A DNA stretch of 64,000 nucleotides, taken from the NCBI GenBank assembly GCA_947172415.1, contig OX359199.1, positions 7,269,884 through 7,333,883 on the forward strand, given 5' to 3'. Source of the DNA: Chondrosia reniformis (lineage: Eukaryota > Porifera > Demospongiae > Chondrillida > Chondrillidae). Both the position numbers and the translations under genes were made by a program. The notes under the pieces are model-generated. The model did not search any database, was not told the DNA's origin, and saw only the letters and a program-made list of their open reading frames with translations. Position 1 is the stretch's first letter. Every line of letters starts with the position of its first letter. This document shows, one piece after another, positions 1 to 11,464 of the stretch.

Positions 1-250
1 TTCCAGCTGTACACACATCCCTTTCCAACTGTACACACATCCCTTTCCAGCTGTACACACACCCCTTTCCAGCTGTACACACACCCCTTTCCAGCTGTAC
101 ACACACCCCTTTCCAGCTGTACACACACCCCTTTCCAGCTGTACACACACCCCTTTCCAGCTGCACACACACCCCTTTCCAGCTGCACACACACCCCTTT
201 CCAACTGTACACACACCCCTTTCCAACTGTACACACACCCCTTTCCAAAC
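1..250. repeat. 22-bp minisatellite in a NOP56 intron
   Basis: About eleven copies of a 22-bp unit (ttccagctgtacacacaccc plus ct) run from the window edge. Copies differ mainly by single bases (gctgt/gctgc/actgt). They lie upstream of the first visible NOP56 exon, so they are intronic. Confidence 0.9.
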
Positions 251-327
251 AGTGCACATACCCCTACCCCTATCAGAATGTTTGCTTGCCAACCTAAACT
301 GTCTAGTCTTTTTACCTGTTATTGAAG

Positions 328-3300
328 GTCTTATGCATGAAGACTTAAAGGTGTTCCTGGAAGCCAATATCGGCAAAAAAAAGAAAAGAAAGGGTGTGGT
401 ATTGGGCGTGGCAGACAGCAAACTGGGTGTGTCTATACAGGAAGGCCTGGATGTAAATTGTGAAATGGGGGGAGCAGTAACTGAAATTCTGAGAGGTATT
501 CGACTCTACTTCACCAAATTAGTACAAGGTGGGTGCACGTAATTGCCATAGTAACTGTTAGTAACTGTTTTGATAAAGCTTAAAACATGTACTCGTTGTT
601 CTTGTCATTCATTTGTGCATTGTGTTTGTACAATTCTCTTGTGTGTAGGGTTAACAACAGAGTCGGCTGCCAGGGCCCAACTGGGACTGGGTCACAGCTA
701 TTCCAGGAGCAAGGTCAAGTTCAATGTGCACCGTGCTGACAACATGATTATCCAGTCCATCAGTCTACTGGACCAGGTGGATAAGGACATCAACACCTTC
801 TCCATGAGGATCAGGTAGCTTGTATAGACACATCTAAAACAGCTTCTCCTCTAACATTCTCTGTAGTGATCTAGTACATGGTGAAAATTAGTCTGTTAAT
901 GTGACCAAGTTGATTATTATGAAAATGTCTACTTTCTTAGCTTTCAATTCAAAAGAATTATACAAAAAGACGCATTTGACTAAGACACTTATCTTGGAAA
1001 ACATTATTGAGGCCTTCACATATTCCCTCTCCCTCCCCCTCTCCCTCTCCCTCTCCCTCTCCCTCTCCCTCTCCCTCTCCCTCTCCCTCTCCCTCTCCCT
1101 CTCCCTCTCCCTCTCCCTCTCCCTCTCCCTCTCCCTCTCCTTCTCCCTCTCCCTCTCCTCTCCTCTCCTTCTCCTTCTCCTTCTTCTTCTCCCTCTCCCT
1201 CTCTCTTTTCCCAGAGAATGGTATTCCTATCACTTTCCAGAGCTCATCAAAATCACTCCTGACAACTACATGTATGCCAGAGTGGCCAAGTTCATTGGAT
1301 CAAGGAAGGACCTCACAGAAGATAAATTTGAGGAACTTGAGGAGATAGTCCAAGATTCAGCAAAAGCAGCTGCAATAATTGAAGCAGCAAGAGTTTCAAT
1401 GGGTAAGAGAGAGGTTATACTGAGAGAGTTTCAATGGGTAAGAGAGAGGTTATATTGAGAGAGTTTCAATGGGTAAGAGAGAGGTTATATTGAGAGAGTT
1501 TCAATGGGTAAGAGAGAGGTTATACTGAGAGAGTTTCAATGGGTAAGAGAGAGGTAAGACTGAGAGTTATACTGTTATAGAATATGGTAGGAAGGTAAGT
1601 TTTAAGTGTGAGGGGATTTTAGTACAGTTAGGAAGTTGTATTAGGAGTCATGTTGTTGATGTAGCTGACCATTAGGTGAATATAGATCAGGAGACTGAAG
1701 GGCTGAAGGGGAGTTTCTAACCTTTTTTTAAACTTGATTAACCTCAAATATTCAGATACCAGGAGGTAATGATGGTGTAATGATATTCATAGATGTACAG
1801 TGTCAACAGGGGAGTTTTCTGAGATATATTTTGTGTCATGTGAACAGTAAATAGAAACCAGCTGACCTCAAGTTATCTTTAGGCACCCACGCATCATATT
1901 TAAAATACTTTCAGTTATTATTCAAGTTGTGACTGTCAGAGAATAATATACCTAATAAGAAATTCTGTGATTGTATAGTCCAGTCCCTATAGAATTACTC
2001 CTGTCAATACTCTAGTTTATCAAAAGCTATTGTATTGAATAGTGTTAGACACTGCTGTGTGGTAGTCTAGCTATCTCATAAGACCTCAACTTGGGATGAA
2101 GACCACAGAAGTCCAGACCAACCTCATCCAGTCTAGCCTGCCAAGTCCACAAAGGAGAAGTAGCTGAGTACAAGTGAATGGCTATAGGACCAGCAACTCT
2201 CACCTTTGTACTCTGACCTCTGAAGCTCACTCAGTCTCAGGTCCTCCCTAAGATCCACTGATTGTGGTCATTGTCTCTTAGGATACAGTTCAGTAACTGA
2301 GAAGAACCTGCTACCAATGCCGCACATATTGCAAGTCTTTTGAGCAATCCAAATGGTTTACTACTTCTGCACATTGTCATGGCAACCAACAGCTTTTCAA
2401 GTATCAGTTTGTATCTAGTTAGGTGTTGCTTTTACAAACTTATTCTTTGGTGTGTACAGCTCCCAGTAAATATTAAGTGTTTAATTTGTCTTACTTTTGG
2501 GATTAGAAAGCAATTGATAAACTTTAAAAGTTATAACTTCATTCTCCCACACATGGAAAGTAGCCCAGTGAGTATTGCATAACACTGATGGTGTATTGTG
2601 CAACATGTGCTGGATGTACCTACCAATTGAAATACTATAAGTCACCATTTTGGGTGCTATCATTACAAGTCCTTTAACATTTGTGTTTGTACAGCTGTTT
2701 GACATTGGTACCTCTCCTGTGTACAGTTGACCATTTCTTGTTTCTGCTACTGATAAATGTGTGTTTGGGGTCAGTGAAGTGCTTGTGGTTGTACAGCTTG
2801 CTAGTAGATAAGATTATCGGGACAGGCCCATCTGTCTTGTGCTGTACATACATGTGTATTGGTTAATGATCTAATAACCAATCCCGAGGGGGTGGAGCTT
2901 AGGATGATTGGATTGAGCAACCTTTGGGGTGGACCTGAATGGTCGGAGTGATCAATGGTTCTGTTATTATGTGCTGTATTGCCTTAACATTGTAGGGATG
3001 GATATTTCTGATATAGATCTCATCAATATTGAACGCTTCACCACAAGAATTATTGCGTTGGCTGATTATAGAGCACAACTTTCAGAGTATCTCACAAATA
3101 AAATGATGAATGTAGCACCAAATCTGACATCACTTATTGGAGAACAGGTACACTTCTATCAACAGATCAGATCAAATATCCTCTGTAACGTTGTCTGTTG
3201 TCTGTTGTGTGTATCGTTGTCTGTTGTCTGTTGTGTGTATCGTTGTCTGTTGACTGTTGTCTATATCTGTATGTCTTAACTGGATGTAACTTGTCATTCA

Positions 3301-4259
3301 GCTGGTTCAGAGTTGTTGAGTGATATATAGTTATATTTCTGTACTGCAATATTAGTAACAAATTAGGTTATTGTAGAAACAACTATATTGAATTGACAAT
3401 TGTAAGCCACCATTATTTATAGTATGGTTACAAAGTGAAATATATGTATGGTTATTTTATGCTACTGGCTGAATGCGATTTCTGAATCAATGAATAATAA
3501 GTGTAGTACTTTAACCTCCAGTCATGTTGCATGTTCATGTACGTAGGTTGGTGCCAGATTGATATCTCACGCGGGCAGCCTGACCAACCTAGCAAAGTAC
3601 CCCGCCTCCACGGTACAGATACTCGGAGCTGAGAAGGCTCTGTTCAGGTATGCAGATAGTCCAATCACATTGCTTGAAGTATCAGCAAGTGCACTTCATG
3701 TGACCTCTTCATAGGGCCCTCAAGACCAAGGGGAATACCCCAAAATATGGCCTAATCTTTCACTCATCATTTATTGGGCGTGCTGGATCAAAGAACAAGG
3801 GAAGAATATCTCGTTACCTAGCCAATAAGTGTTCAATTGCCTCAAGAATTGATTGCTTTACTGGTGAGTAACCTACTTCTCTTTGTGAGTTTCCTCCTTA
3901 TAACATCCCTTCCAACCAACCCTACAGAACAGCCAACAACTACCTTTGGAGAGAAGCTAAAGGGACAGGTCGAAGAGAGATTGACTTTCTATGAAACTGG
4001 TGCTGCTCCCAGAAAAAATGTTGATGTTATGAAGGAGGCCATAGCAGAAGCTAAGAGTGTTCTTGGGCAATTGAATCAGGAGCCTTCCTCAGAAAAGAAG
4101 AAGAAGAAGAAAAAGAGGAAGTCCGAGGCAGAAGTGTCCACTGAGGCTGTGTTCACAGAGGCACAGCAGGAGGAAGAAGAAGAACAAATGGATACTGAAG
4201 TAATGATAAAGAAAGCCAAAAAGAAGAAGAAGCAAAAAGCAGAAGTTGAAGAAGATTGA
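328..4259 (+). CDS. NOP56: NOP56, box C/D snoRNP core protein (5' exons outside window)
   Basis: Core scaffold protein of box C/D snoRNPs, which with NOP58, fibrillarin and the 15.5K protein guides rRNA 2'-O-methylation in the nucleolus. Visible exons: 328-528, 649-814, 1215-1402, 2996-3147, 3547-3647, 3715-3863, 3928-4259, giving 429 codons in frame with the stop. Hallmarks: [18 protein letters not shown] and [18 protein letters not shown] (coiled-coil), then [12 protein letters not shown], and the Nop domain [19 protein letters not shown] with [14 protein letters not shown] and [14 protein letters not shown]. The tail is the lysine- and acid-rich repeat typical of the family ([21 protein letters not shown]). 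The N-terminal exons lie upstream of base 1. The intron at 1403-2995 is unusually long (1.6 kb); NOP56 introns host snoRNAs in vertebrates, but I found no convincing C/D pair here. Identity is certain; the first exon boundary (AG at 326-327) is inferred from alignment with remembered family sequence. Confidence 0.97.
1024..1210. repeat. CCCTCT hexanucleotide microsatellite in NOP56 intron
   Basis: About 25 copies of ccctct decay into cttctc repeats and end at the splice acceptor of the next exon (1215). The tract therefore doubles as a greatly extended polypyrimidine tract. Open reading frames across it on both strands are simple-sequence artefacts. Confidence 0.93.
1391..1556 (+). repeat. 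35-bp tandem repeat copying a NOP56 exon end and its splice donor
   Basis: Five copies of gagtttcaatgggtaagaga plus about 15 further bases. The first copy spans the real exon/intron junction (exon ends 1402, intron gtaaga), so each later copy carries the last 12 exon bases and an intact GTAAGA donor. Confidence 0.88.
3192..3265. repeat. Short tandem repeat in NOP56 intron
   Basis: About three copies of a unit of roughly 26 bp built from cgttgtctgttgtctgttgt lie 45 bp after the splice donor at 3148. No function is visible. Confidence 0.7.
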
Positions 4260-4380
4260 CTTGATTCTGTGTACAGACTAGTCAACCAATTATTTTCACT
4301 TGACAGTTTTACACTCTTTTATGTCTGAGTACTGTACGAGATTGCTAGTAAATGATGTTAACGCTACTGGCTCCTCAGTG

Positions 4381-4388
4381 TATATAAA
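4381..4388 (+). promoter_or_regulatory. TATA box candidate for the Kunitz-NTR gene
   Basis: The sequence tatataaa lies 77 bp before the ATG at 4465, in the 205-bp gap after the NOP56 stop. The spacing would place transcription start near 4410. This is a motif match only. Confidence 0.5.
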
Positions 4389-4464
4389 TAAGAGAGAATC
4401 CTGCTCCGTCAGCGTCACCTTATGGCCTTGAAGGCTGAGTTTTACTGCAGTGCAACAAGGAGAA

Positions 4465-7035
4465 ATGACTCAAGTGGTTCTCTTAATAGTGCTAGCAGGA
4501 GGTAGGTGCTGTTTGAGTAGAGATGGCCACTTGTACTGTGACACATTTGAGCTGCCCTCTATTTACTTGTTAAGTGGCTGTGGTTAATAGGTCCTTCTGT
4601 ACATACAGTATGGTCCTCTTGGAAGGTCAATATTATAGCATTTCAGTGAGATTCATCTCAAGCGCTTATATATTATACAGATATGCATGTGTGACTTGCT
4701 ATATATAGGGACTAGCTATTAGTGTATTGGATGTGTGTATGTGTGTGTGGTTAGGTGTAATATTCAGGGACTGTATATAGTAGATACAAACAAAGTTAAT
4801 AAGTGGCAGTTGTCAGTTCTGGTCCCACAGAGAGATGTATATAACAATGGTTGCCTTTCTACAGGTGCTTGTCTCCCATTTGGCGTTGCTACTAACAATG
4901 ATGCCTACTGCTTCAGGAGCCACGAGCCTGATACCTCATGTGGGGTGCCTGCCAAAGTCAGATGGTATTACAATCAATATACAGGAGTGTGCACTACCTA
5001 TAGGACCTGTTCACCACCTAACAAGGTCTACGTCAATGACTTCAGTTCACGGGAGAGATGTGAGAGGACATGTGTGCAGAGAGGTAATCTACACTCAAAA
5101 AGGTTATCCACTATACCAACTGACTGGGAGTTTACTAACTGCTCTCCACAATTGCTTGTACCAATTCAAATGCAATGTTATTTGATAGTCAAATGAATGA
5201 TAGTATTTAGTACTAAACAATCCGATTACATTACAGATGGTTCTGCAACAGATGAAGTCTTATATGGAAAACATATGTAAACTAAACATGCAACAACAGG
5301 TTTCCCATTTCTCATGTGTAGAGGTTGACTGTAGCACTCCACCCAGTGTTGCCCATGGCAGCATATTGAGAAGAGGCAATGTTGCCTTCTTCACCTGTGA
5401 AATGGGCTACACAATGATAGGATCTCCTCATCGTGTCTGTTTCACCAATGGCAGCTGGTCTAGTAGTCAAACAAAGTGTTACAGTAAGTGTGGTAATCAT
5501 TGGTGTTTGGCTGTTACTGTGAAAGAATACTTTACATATATTCAAATTAGAAATCATCATATTTCATGAAAATAAGGAAATAGACTCAACTGTGACATTT
5601 GGTTTGGGCAAGACAGGCATACACATTGATTGCAAAATGGATCCTAAACTTGACCAAAATGGCACAGCATACTGGTCGTTCAGTAAGGGGGGCAAGATGG
5701 CCGCCCTCCCTTGGGGGACCTCATTCTACAGAACAGACAGCAACACAACACTAAGGTTGAGGATAGACATACTGCACCACACCCAAATTGGCCAGTACAC
5801 GTGCACTCTTGACCAGCTAAAGAAGACCATACTAGTTCAAGCTGGTGAGCCAAGTCTTTAATGGTTAGATCACTATGCAGGCAGCATTAATACATATTAT
5901 TACATATTATTACACATTGATACACATTATTACACATTAATACACATTGATACACATTAATAAAACCTTTAATGGTTATAGCATGCATGATCATGGTAGA
6001 GCAGCTAGTGGAAGAATGATCATTTCCTCTCACTACACAGAGCTGAGAATACAGAAGCCACTCCCACTTCAGCAGCCCCCAGACAGGTACCCACACCCAC
6101 TTAACATTCTCCAGTGCGGATCTATCCTGGAGCTCTCATGTACATTCCGAGGATCTCCCAACATGACTGTGCTTTGGATGAAAAATGGGTCAATTATCAG
6201 TTCATTGGGAAACATGGCAACTGCCCAAACCACCCACTTCCTTGGTAAGGGTGACCAGCTAGTGTACTCTACACTGCGAGTGACAAGGTTGAGTCTAGAG
6301 CACCGAGGAAGCTATAGATGTCGTGTTGCCAACCCGGGAGGAGTAACTGTTAGCAGGGCAGCCACAATATCAGGTATGCAGGCCTAGTCACACCTATATC
6401 TGCATAGTTGATGTCTGCATACCTTGTAAGAACTTGATATAATGTACCATTCTCTTTCACACATTGTACGTTTGCTATCTAGTACCTTGTGGAGCACAGG
6501 TGGATAGAGTATCCAATCATTATGCTACCTGTAAAAGTGTTGATTATGGTAAGTACGTGCCAGCAAACAATAACCTAGGCCTGTAAAGTAAAGGAACACT
6601 GACCCATTGATGGTGTGAACTGACTTGTTATATGATGCACGCACATACGTATAACCATTATTGTCTCACATAAGGTATATATACAGCCCAAATAAGGTGT
6701 TTAACCTAAATAAGGTGCATGACCCAAATAAAATGTGATCCATCTCTCTGTTTCAAGTGTTTAGAGGTCAAATTGTTAGTATTCAACAGAACATTACAGA
6801 AGTACAGGTTTTAGAAGTATTAAAGGCTTTCACAGTCTTTACTCAGACAGTTGTCAATGTAGAGGTCAAGAGGGATCCTTGTCAGTGTCAATTTTTGGAA
6901 GTTGAGCAGAATTACTATATATTTGCAAACAGAACACTAAATGAAGATGTCCCATTAAGAACACTCTATTCAAAGTCCACCTTTATTGTAGCAGTCAACA
7001 CAACCACAACAGAACAGCTCTGTAGGAATATCTAG
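4465..7035 (+). CDS. Secreted Kunitz-sushi-Ig-Ig-NTR multidomain protein
   Basis: Exons 4465-4501, 4865-5083, 5322-5483, 5584-5844, 6041-6373, 6483-6548, 6758-7035 give 451 aa. Every intron is phase 1, the classic pattern for shuffled extracellular modules. A signal peptide (MTQVVLLIVLAGG) leads into a Kunitz/BPTI domain (ACLPFG..., VRWYYNQYTGVCTTYRTC, ...RERCERTCVQR). Next is one sushi/CCP domain (VDCSTPPSVAHGSI ... FTCEMGYTMIGSPHRVC ... CY). Two Ig-like domains follow, ending GQYTCTLDQ and HRGSYRCRVANPGG. Last is a C-terminal netrin/TIMP-like NTR domain (VPCGAQ ... ATCKSVDYVFRGQIVSIQ ... DPCQCQFLEV). No membrane segment is seen. Family knowledge: Kunitz domains inhibit serine proteases, NTR domains bind growth factors or metalloproteases, and WFIKKN proteins combine Kunitz, Ig and NTR. 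A role as extracellular protease or ligand regulator is inference. The Kunitz P1 region is atypical, so inhibitory activity is uncertain. Confidence 0.85.
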
Positions 7036-7481
7036 TCCTCTGAAAACCACAATATTGTGGTAGACACTTTCCCCTTTTTAATTGGTAATATGTAGTCATT
7101 TCAAATTCTGTAGTTTGCAATCTGACTGAAGCTCAATTTTTTCATTACCACTTAGTTAGCTTGTTAGATATAACCATTTGTGCAAGATATCACATACTAT
7201 ACTGTAAAATATATTATCATTTGCTAATAGGCTTAAAATCACTCCTATTTACGTAATATAAGTTGCAGTAATATATAGTAGTGTATGTACGTATGTACTG
7301 TATATATAGCAAACATAAATGGTTTGTGAGTCAATCTTGTTCATAGAAGAATCATGATTTGCTGTGAGTGAATGTCTTCAATGGATCTTTAGTCTAAAAT
7401 GGGAGATGTGTACATACATATATACACTTAGTAGTAAAACTCAGCTTGATAATAGAACAAGTAAGGGTCAAACTTTATAAT
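7036..7481. other. Convergent 3' intergenic gap
   Basis: AT-rich sequence between the stop of the Kunitz-NTR gene and the stop of DDX56, which converge. No coding signal or repeat was recognised; both 3' UTRs must lie here. Confidence 0.7.
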
Positions 7482-10400
7482 TTATTCCAAACAAGGGGCC
7501 ATAAAACTAGGGACTACAAGTGTAACCTTTCTCCTGTTGGTCCTTGATTTCCTTTGAAATATTTTCCTTCTCTTTGCTTTGGACAAGCTGGAAGAAGAAT
7601 CTTCATTGGTCATACTCTTCAAACTTTTGGGAACTAAAGAAAATAAATTATATTCTCCATTATATACCCATAGCTCACTACTAACAAACATACTCATAAA
7701 CCAATAAACTAAACAGGCTCTGCAATTTACTCCATATACTTAGCTAATTTAGCATGTTGACTCTTTATATAGAAGGTATAGTATATAAATAATATAAATG
7801 CACAGAATGTTAGCGTTTATACTACAATACCTAAATAGGATGGAATGTGTTTCAAATGTGACTGAATCTTCTTTGGTTGCAATGCCTTATCATGCCTGAG
7901 CACTTGTAAATCACGAGGGTTATCCTCAAAAAACACCTGACAGAGACATGTAGCAATAGATAGATAGACAGAGACATGTAGCAATAGATAGATAGACAGA
8001 GACATGTAGCAATAGATAGATAGACAGAGACATGTAGCAATAGATAGATAGACAGAGACATGTAGCAATAGATAGATAGACAGAGACATGTAGCAATAGA
8101 TAGATAGACAGAGACATGTAGCAATAGTAAGCAATATCCATATTATACTATACATATGTTGTACATACCTTTAATTTTTCAGAATTTAATATTTCTGTTC
8201 GGATCTCCTTCAGTCTAGCTTCTCTCACTGTAAATAGAACAGTCGCTAGCACACAGAACATAAAGTGTAAACACATAATGTTTGGCCACCTGAGGTTCTG
8301 TTCACAACTTTCAAAGCATCCTACAAAAGGTACGTAGGTCCAAATACTGAAATGGTTCTGGTGGCACTATAACTTATTACATACATATGTACAGTATATA
8401 CGTATATGAGCAGTGCCTCACGTTAATTCTGTATCTGAAACCTTCCACCTCGGCCATCTTGAACTTGTATGGCTTCACAACTACTGGTGTTTCATTTACT
8501 AAACAACACAAGCAATAGCTAAACAATATTAGTGTAGCCAGAGCCACCCGCCTACCCCACCCGCCCACCTACCTGCCCCACCCGTTAACTTAGCCTCTGC
8601 CAGCTGCAACACATGCTCTTCATTTGGAGACACTAACGACAGAGCAATACCCACATCAAACCCTCTAGCAGTCCTATATATAATGAGATAACGATATTCA
8701 TAGCTCAGTGGTAGTCCAGTGGTAATATGCAATAAGTTGTTAGGGCAGAAGATTAATTGGACTTGCCTGCCCACTCTGTGAATATAGGCCTCTGGGGAGG
8801 AAGGAAAGTCATAATTGATGACATTATCAACGTGTTTAAAATCAATCCCTCGGGATACTCCATAAGAGCTGTCCTTCTGGTATCTCTTGGACCTATGGAG
8901 AGAGGAGTTAATCGGACTATCCCAAAACTGTTAAATGGTAGAACTCACTTTTTCTTTGCTTTAGAATCAGATGCTATTAGAAAGTCAAGGACTTAATATG
9001 CGACATGAAACATAGATATATTTACGTGACAAGTGAGAGCCAAATAACTTGTAACCATGACAGTAGACACTACCAGAAATATGTTAGCTTACAAGCTTGA
9101 ATAATAATTTTATGTTTGTTGGTACAGAAACAAATTGTAATTAAAGATTTACTAACTACTTAAAAATAGTGAAAAAATCTGTTAAAAATACTACCAACAC
9201 GTTCCATGTAACATAGTGGGAGAGATGCAACACCACATCACCTTGTTCTACATGAAGCACCTGCAAGTACACTAGTACTCAAAGCAGCTATATGGTAACT
9301 AGCTGACAGACAATCTAATATTTATTTAATTTCAGAATACATAACAGGTCCTTTAATCTAAAGACTATATCCACCATCTCCCATAATATACCACTTGCCC
9401 ATGTCACCAATCTTGTATACAAAGAACTACATATATTATACAGGGTGGATCTAGAAAGGGGCACCAAGTTACATATATAGGAGTGCAACAGGAAAAGAGT
9501 CAGTTAGGCTAGTATTTTACCAAAAGTTTGAAATATGGCTGACACACAAACTCAACTTCAGATAGGGATTACTTCAGCACACAGAGCACCTCCCTAAATC
9601 CACTAGTGTTTATAATATCCCACAAAGTTAGCCACCACATTCAGACTACAATACCATGAATATGCACAACAGTGCAGATGAAGTGGATACAGAGTGGACC
9701 TTCCTCAGTCTCATCTGATGCTATGATATAGTCGTATACTCCTCGATTGAACTCATTCAACAAATGTTGCCTTTAACACATAAGTGGAGGATAAATATAA
9801 GATTAAAAGGTGGTCGCAAGTAATAGCACTGTTACATAACTAATGGATACTGCACCTTGAATTCTGAGGTAGTTCTGAGTTGAGAACACATGATTGGATC
9901 CCAAACTGATCTAAAAATAACTTTACCCGATAACACATATCGATATTGTTTACAAATATCAGGGTTTTCCCCGTCACCAGCCTACAAGAATGTTAAACCA
10001 ACTTTCATCTGAACACATTAAATACACTTTTGTACACCTGTACTTACGTACCTCAACTTTAGTAGTGCATAGATCAATAGAAACTTATCTTCTTGAGAAC
10101 ATCTATCAAATAGTCAATCAAATAAGAACCGATCGTTACTTAATACATAAAGGTGTGACTAGTATGGCCATCACTAACTTAATGTGATATTGTGAAAGTC
10201 TGTCAGCTGAGGGTAGATCTGACTCCTCTAACTTGAGAGTTACCTATTGACAAACTCTCATACATAAAGTACGTACAGATGGAAAATATGAACCTCCCTC
10301 TGGCACTCACCGGGTTGTGAAGAATCAACTTCTTCAGGCTTAACACGTCCTCTGATAATGTTGCCGACATCAGGAAAGCTTGAAATATTTGAGGAAGAAA

Positions 10401-11407
10401 GGGAAGTAACTTCTTCATGTCCTCCTCGAAGCCATAGGAGAAGGTCAAGTCAGCTTCATCCACAACTAGGATCCTCAGAGTGTTCTTCAGCCTCAACACC
10501 TGAAGGCACAGGCCAGGGGAGGAAGAGGTATCCATGGTAACAGACACACATTAGTAGGGTCAGGCAAACCTTAGATTGGAGGCAGTTCAAAGCCTTCCCT
10601 GGTGTCGCTACAACTATGTCGGGATGGTTCATCTGAAGGAACTTCTGGCCAATGTTCTGAAGTACATTAACAGTCATCACCTCCTTTGAACATTTTGAAC
10701 ACAAATTCTGTAGAGGGAGGGTAGAGGGAGGTGGGCAGAGGGTTGTTCATCACATTCAGCTGAGTGTTACTGCTATAGTGTTCACTTGTATGTTTATTGT
10801 AGTCTGTTGACACAGTTCCTTTGATGGAGTCAGTATTAGAGCTTTAACACCTTCTGTACTCTCCTTGGTCTATCAAATAGAATGACAGACCTGAACTAGT
10901 ATACCATATATCTCCATAGTATACAGGATTGGTATATTAGCTAACTGTCAGTATACTAAGTCTAAATATACAAGAACTTACCACTTTATCTTGCAATATC
11001 TTTTGTATTACCGGTATAGCATACCTACATGTATAAAATGACATTTTGTATATTGCTACCATTACAGGGCCACTTTCAAATATAGACGTACGCTCCAGTC
11101 TTCCCCGATCCCGTCTGCGCTCTGGCCAAGATATCTTTACCCTCCAAAGCCAACGGGATCGCCTTCTCCTACAGACACACACAATGCTTCATTAGACAAC
11201 ATATTTCCATGGTAACCCTCCTCGAATTCGCTTAGCAACTCACTTGTATCAACGTCGGTCGCTTCCATCCTAAATCTGCAATGCCCTAATAGGTAGTTAC
11301 GCAAATATATGAAATGAAATCCTACCTCATAAGAGAGATGTATGACTTACTTTAGCGAGTCGATCGTCTAATCTAAAATCTTGAAACGACTTCTCAGCTA
11401 CGGCCAT
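7482..11407 (-). CDS. DDX56: DDX56-type nucleolar DEAD-box RNA helicase
   Basis: Nineteen exons on the minus strand, 534 aa (human DDX56 has 547). In gene order: 11351-11407, 11244-11285, 11092-11168, 10982-11024, 10786-10863, 10570-10707, 10311-10499, 10179-10243, 10052-10102, 9856-9981, 9700-9770, 8949-8973, 8767-8892, 8582-8673, 8498-8422, 8290-8320, 8169-8227, 7831-7936, 7482-7633. Motifs in order: Q-motif region GWKRPTLIQ, motif I AQTGSGKT, Ia TPSKEL, ATPGKAL, motif II as [15 protein letters not shown] (the DEAD box reads DEAD), SAT in [29 protein letters not shown], and YIHRVGRTAR (motif VI). The C-terminal signatures [11 protein letters not shown] and [15 protein letters not shown], then a basic tail, identify DDX56 rather than other DEAD proteins. 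Role: 60S ribosome assembly in the nucleolus. The intron after exon 13 uses a GC donor. The exon 11 donor (GTCCAC) is weak and is supported mainly by frame. Confidence 0.93.
7940..8126. repeat. 28-bp minisatellite in DDX56 intron
   Basis: Nearly seven identical copies of a 28-bp unit (acagagacatgtagcaatag plus atagatag) lie immediately beside the acceptor of the DDX56 exon at 7831-7936. Reading frames across it are periodic artefacts. Confidence 0.93.
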
Positions 11408-11464
11408 TTTGACACGTGTAAGGGGAATACCCTTCCACAGCGGTCCCTCAAAGTTAGAGTTCCT
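11408..11464. promoter_or_regulatory. 57-bp divergent promoter interval, DDX56 / SUPT7L-like
   Basis: Only 57 bp separates the two start codons, which face away from each other. Both 5' UTRs and at least part of a shared bidirectional promoter must lie here or overlap the first exons. No TATA box is seen. Confidence 0.6.

Noticed and set aside
1750-1830. Possible box C/D snoRNA in the long NOP56 intron (aatgatgg ... ttttctgaga)
   Set aside because: The C box deviates from RTGATGA, no terminal stem pairs around the boxes, and no rRNA guide match could be tested.
7817-8155. Hydrophobic repeated frames ([15 protein letters not shown] type) that resemble membrane proteins
   Set aside because: They read through the 28-bp intronic minisatellite of DDX56; conserved DDX56 exons flank it.
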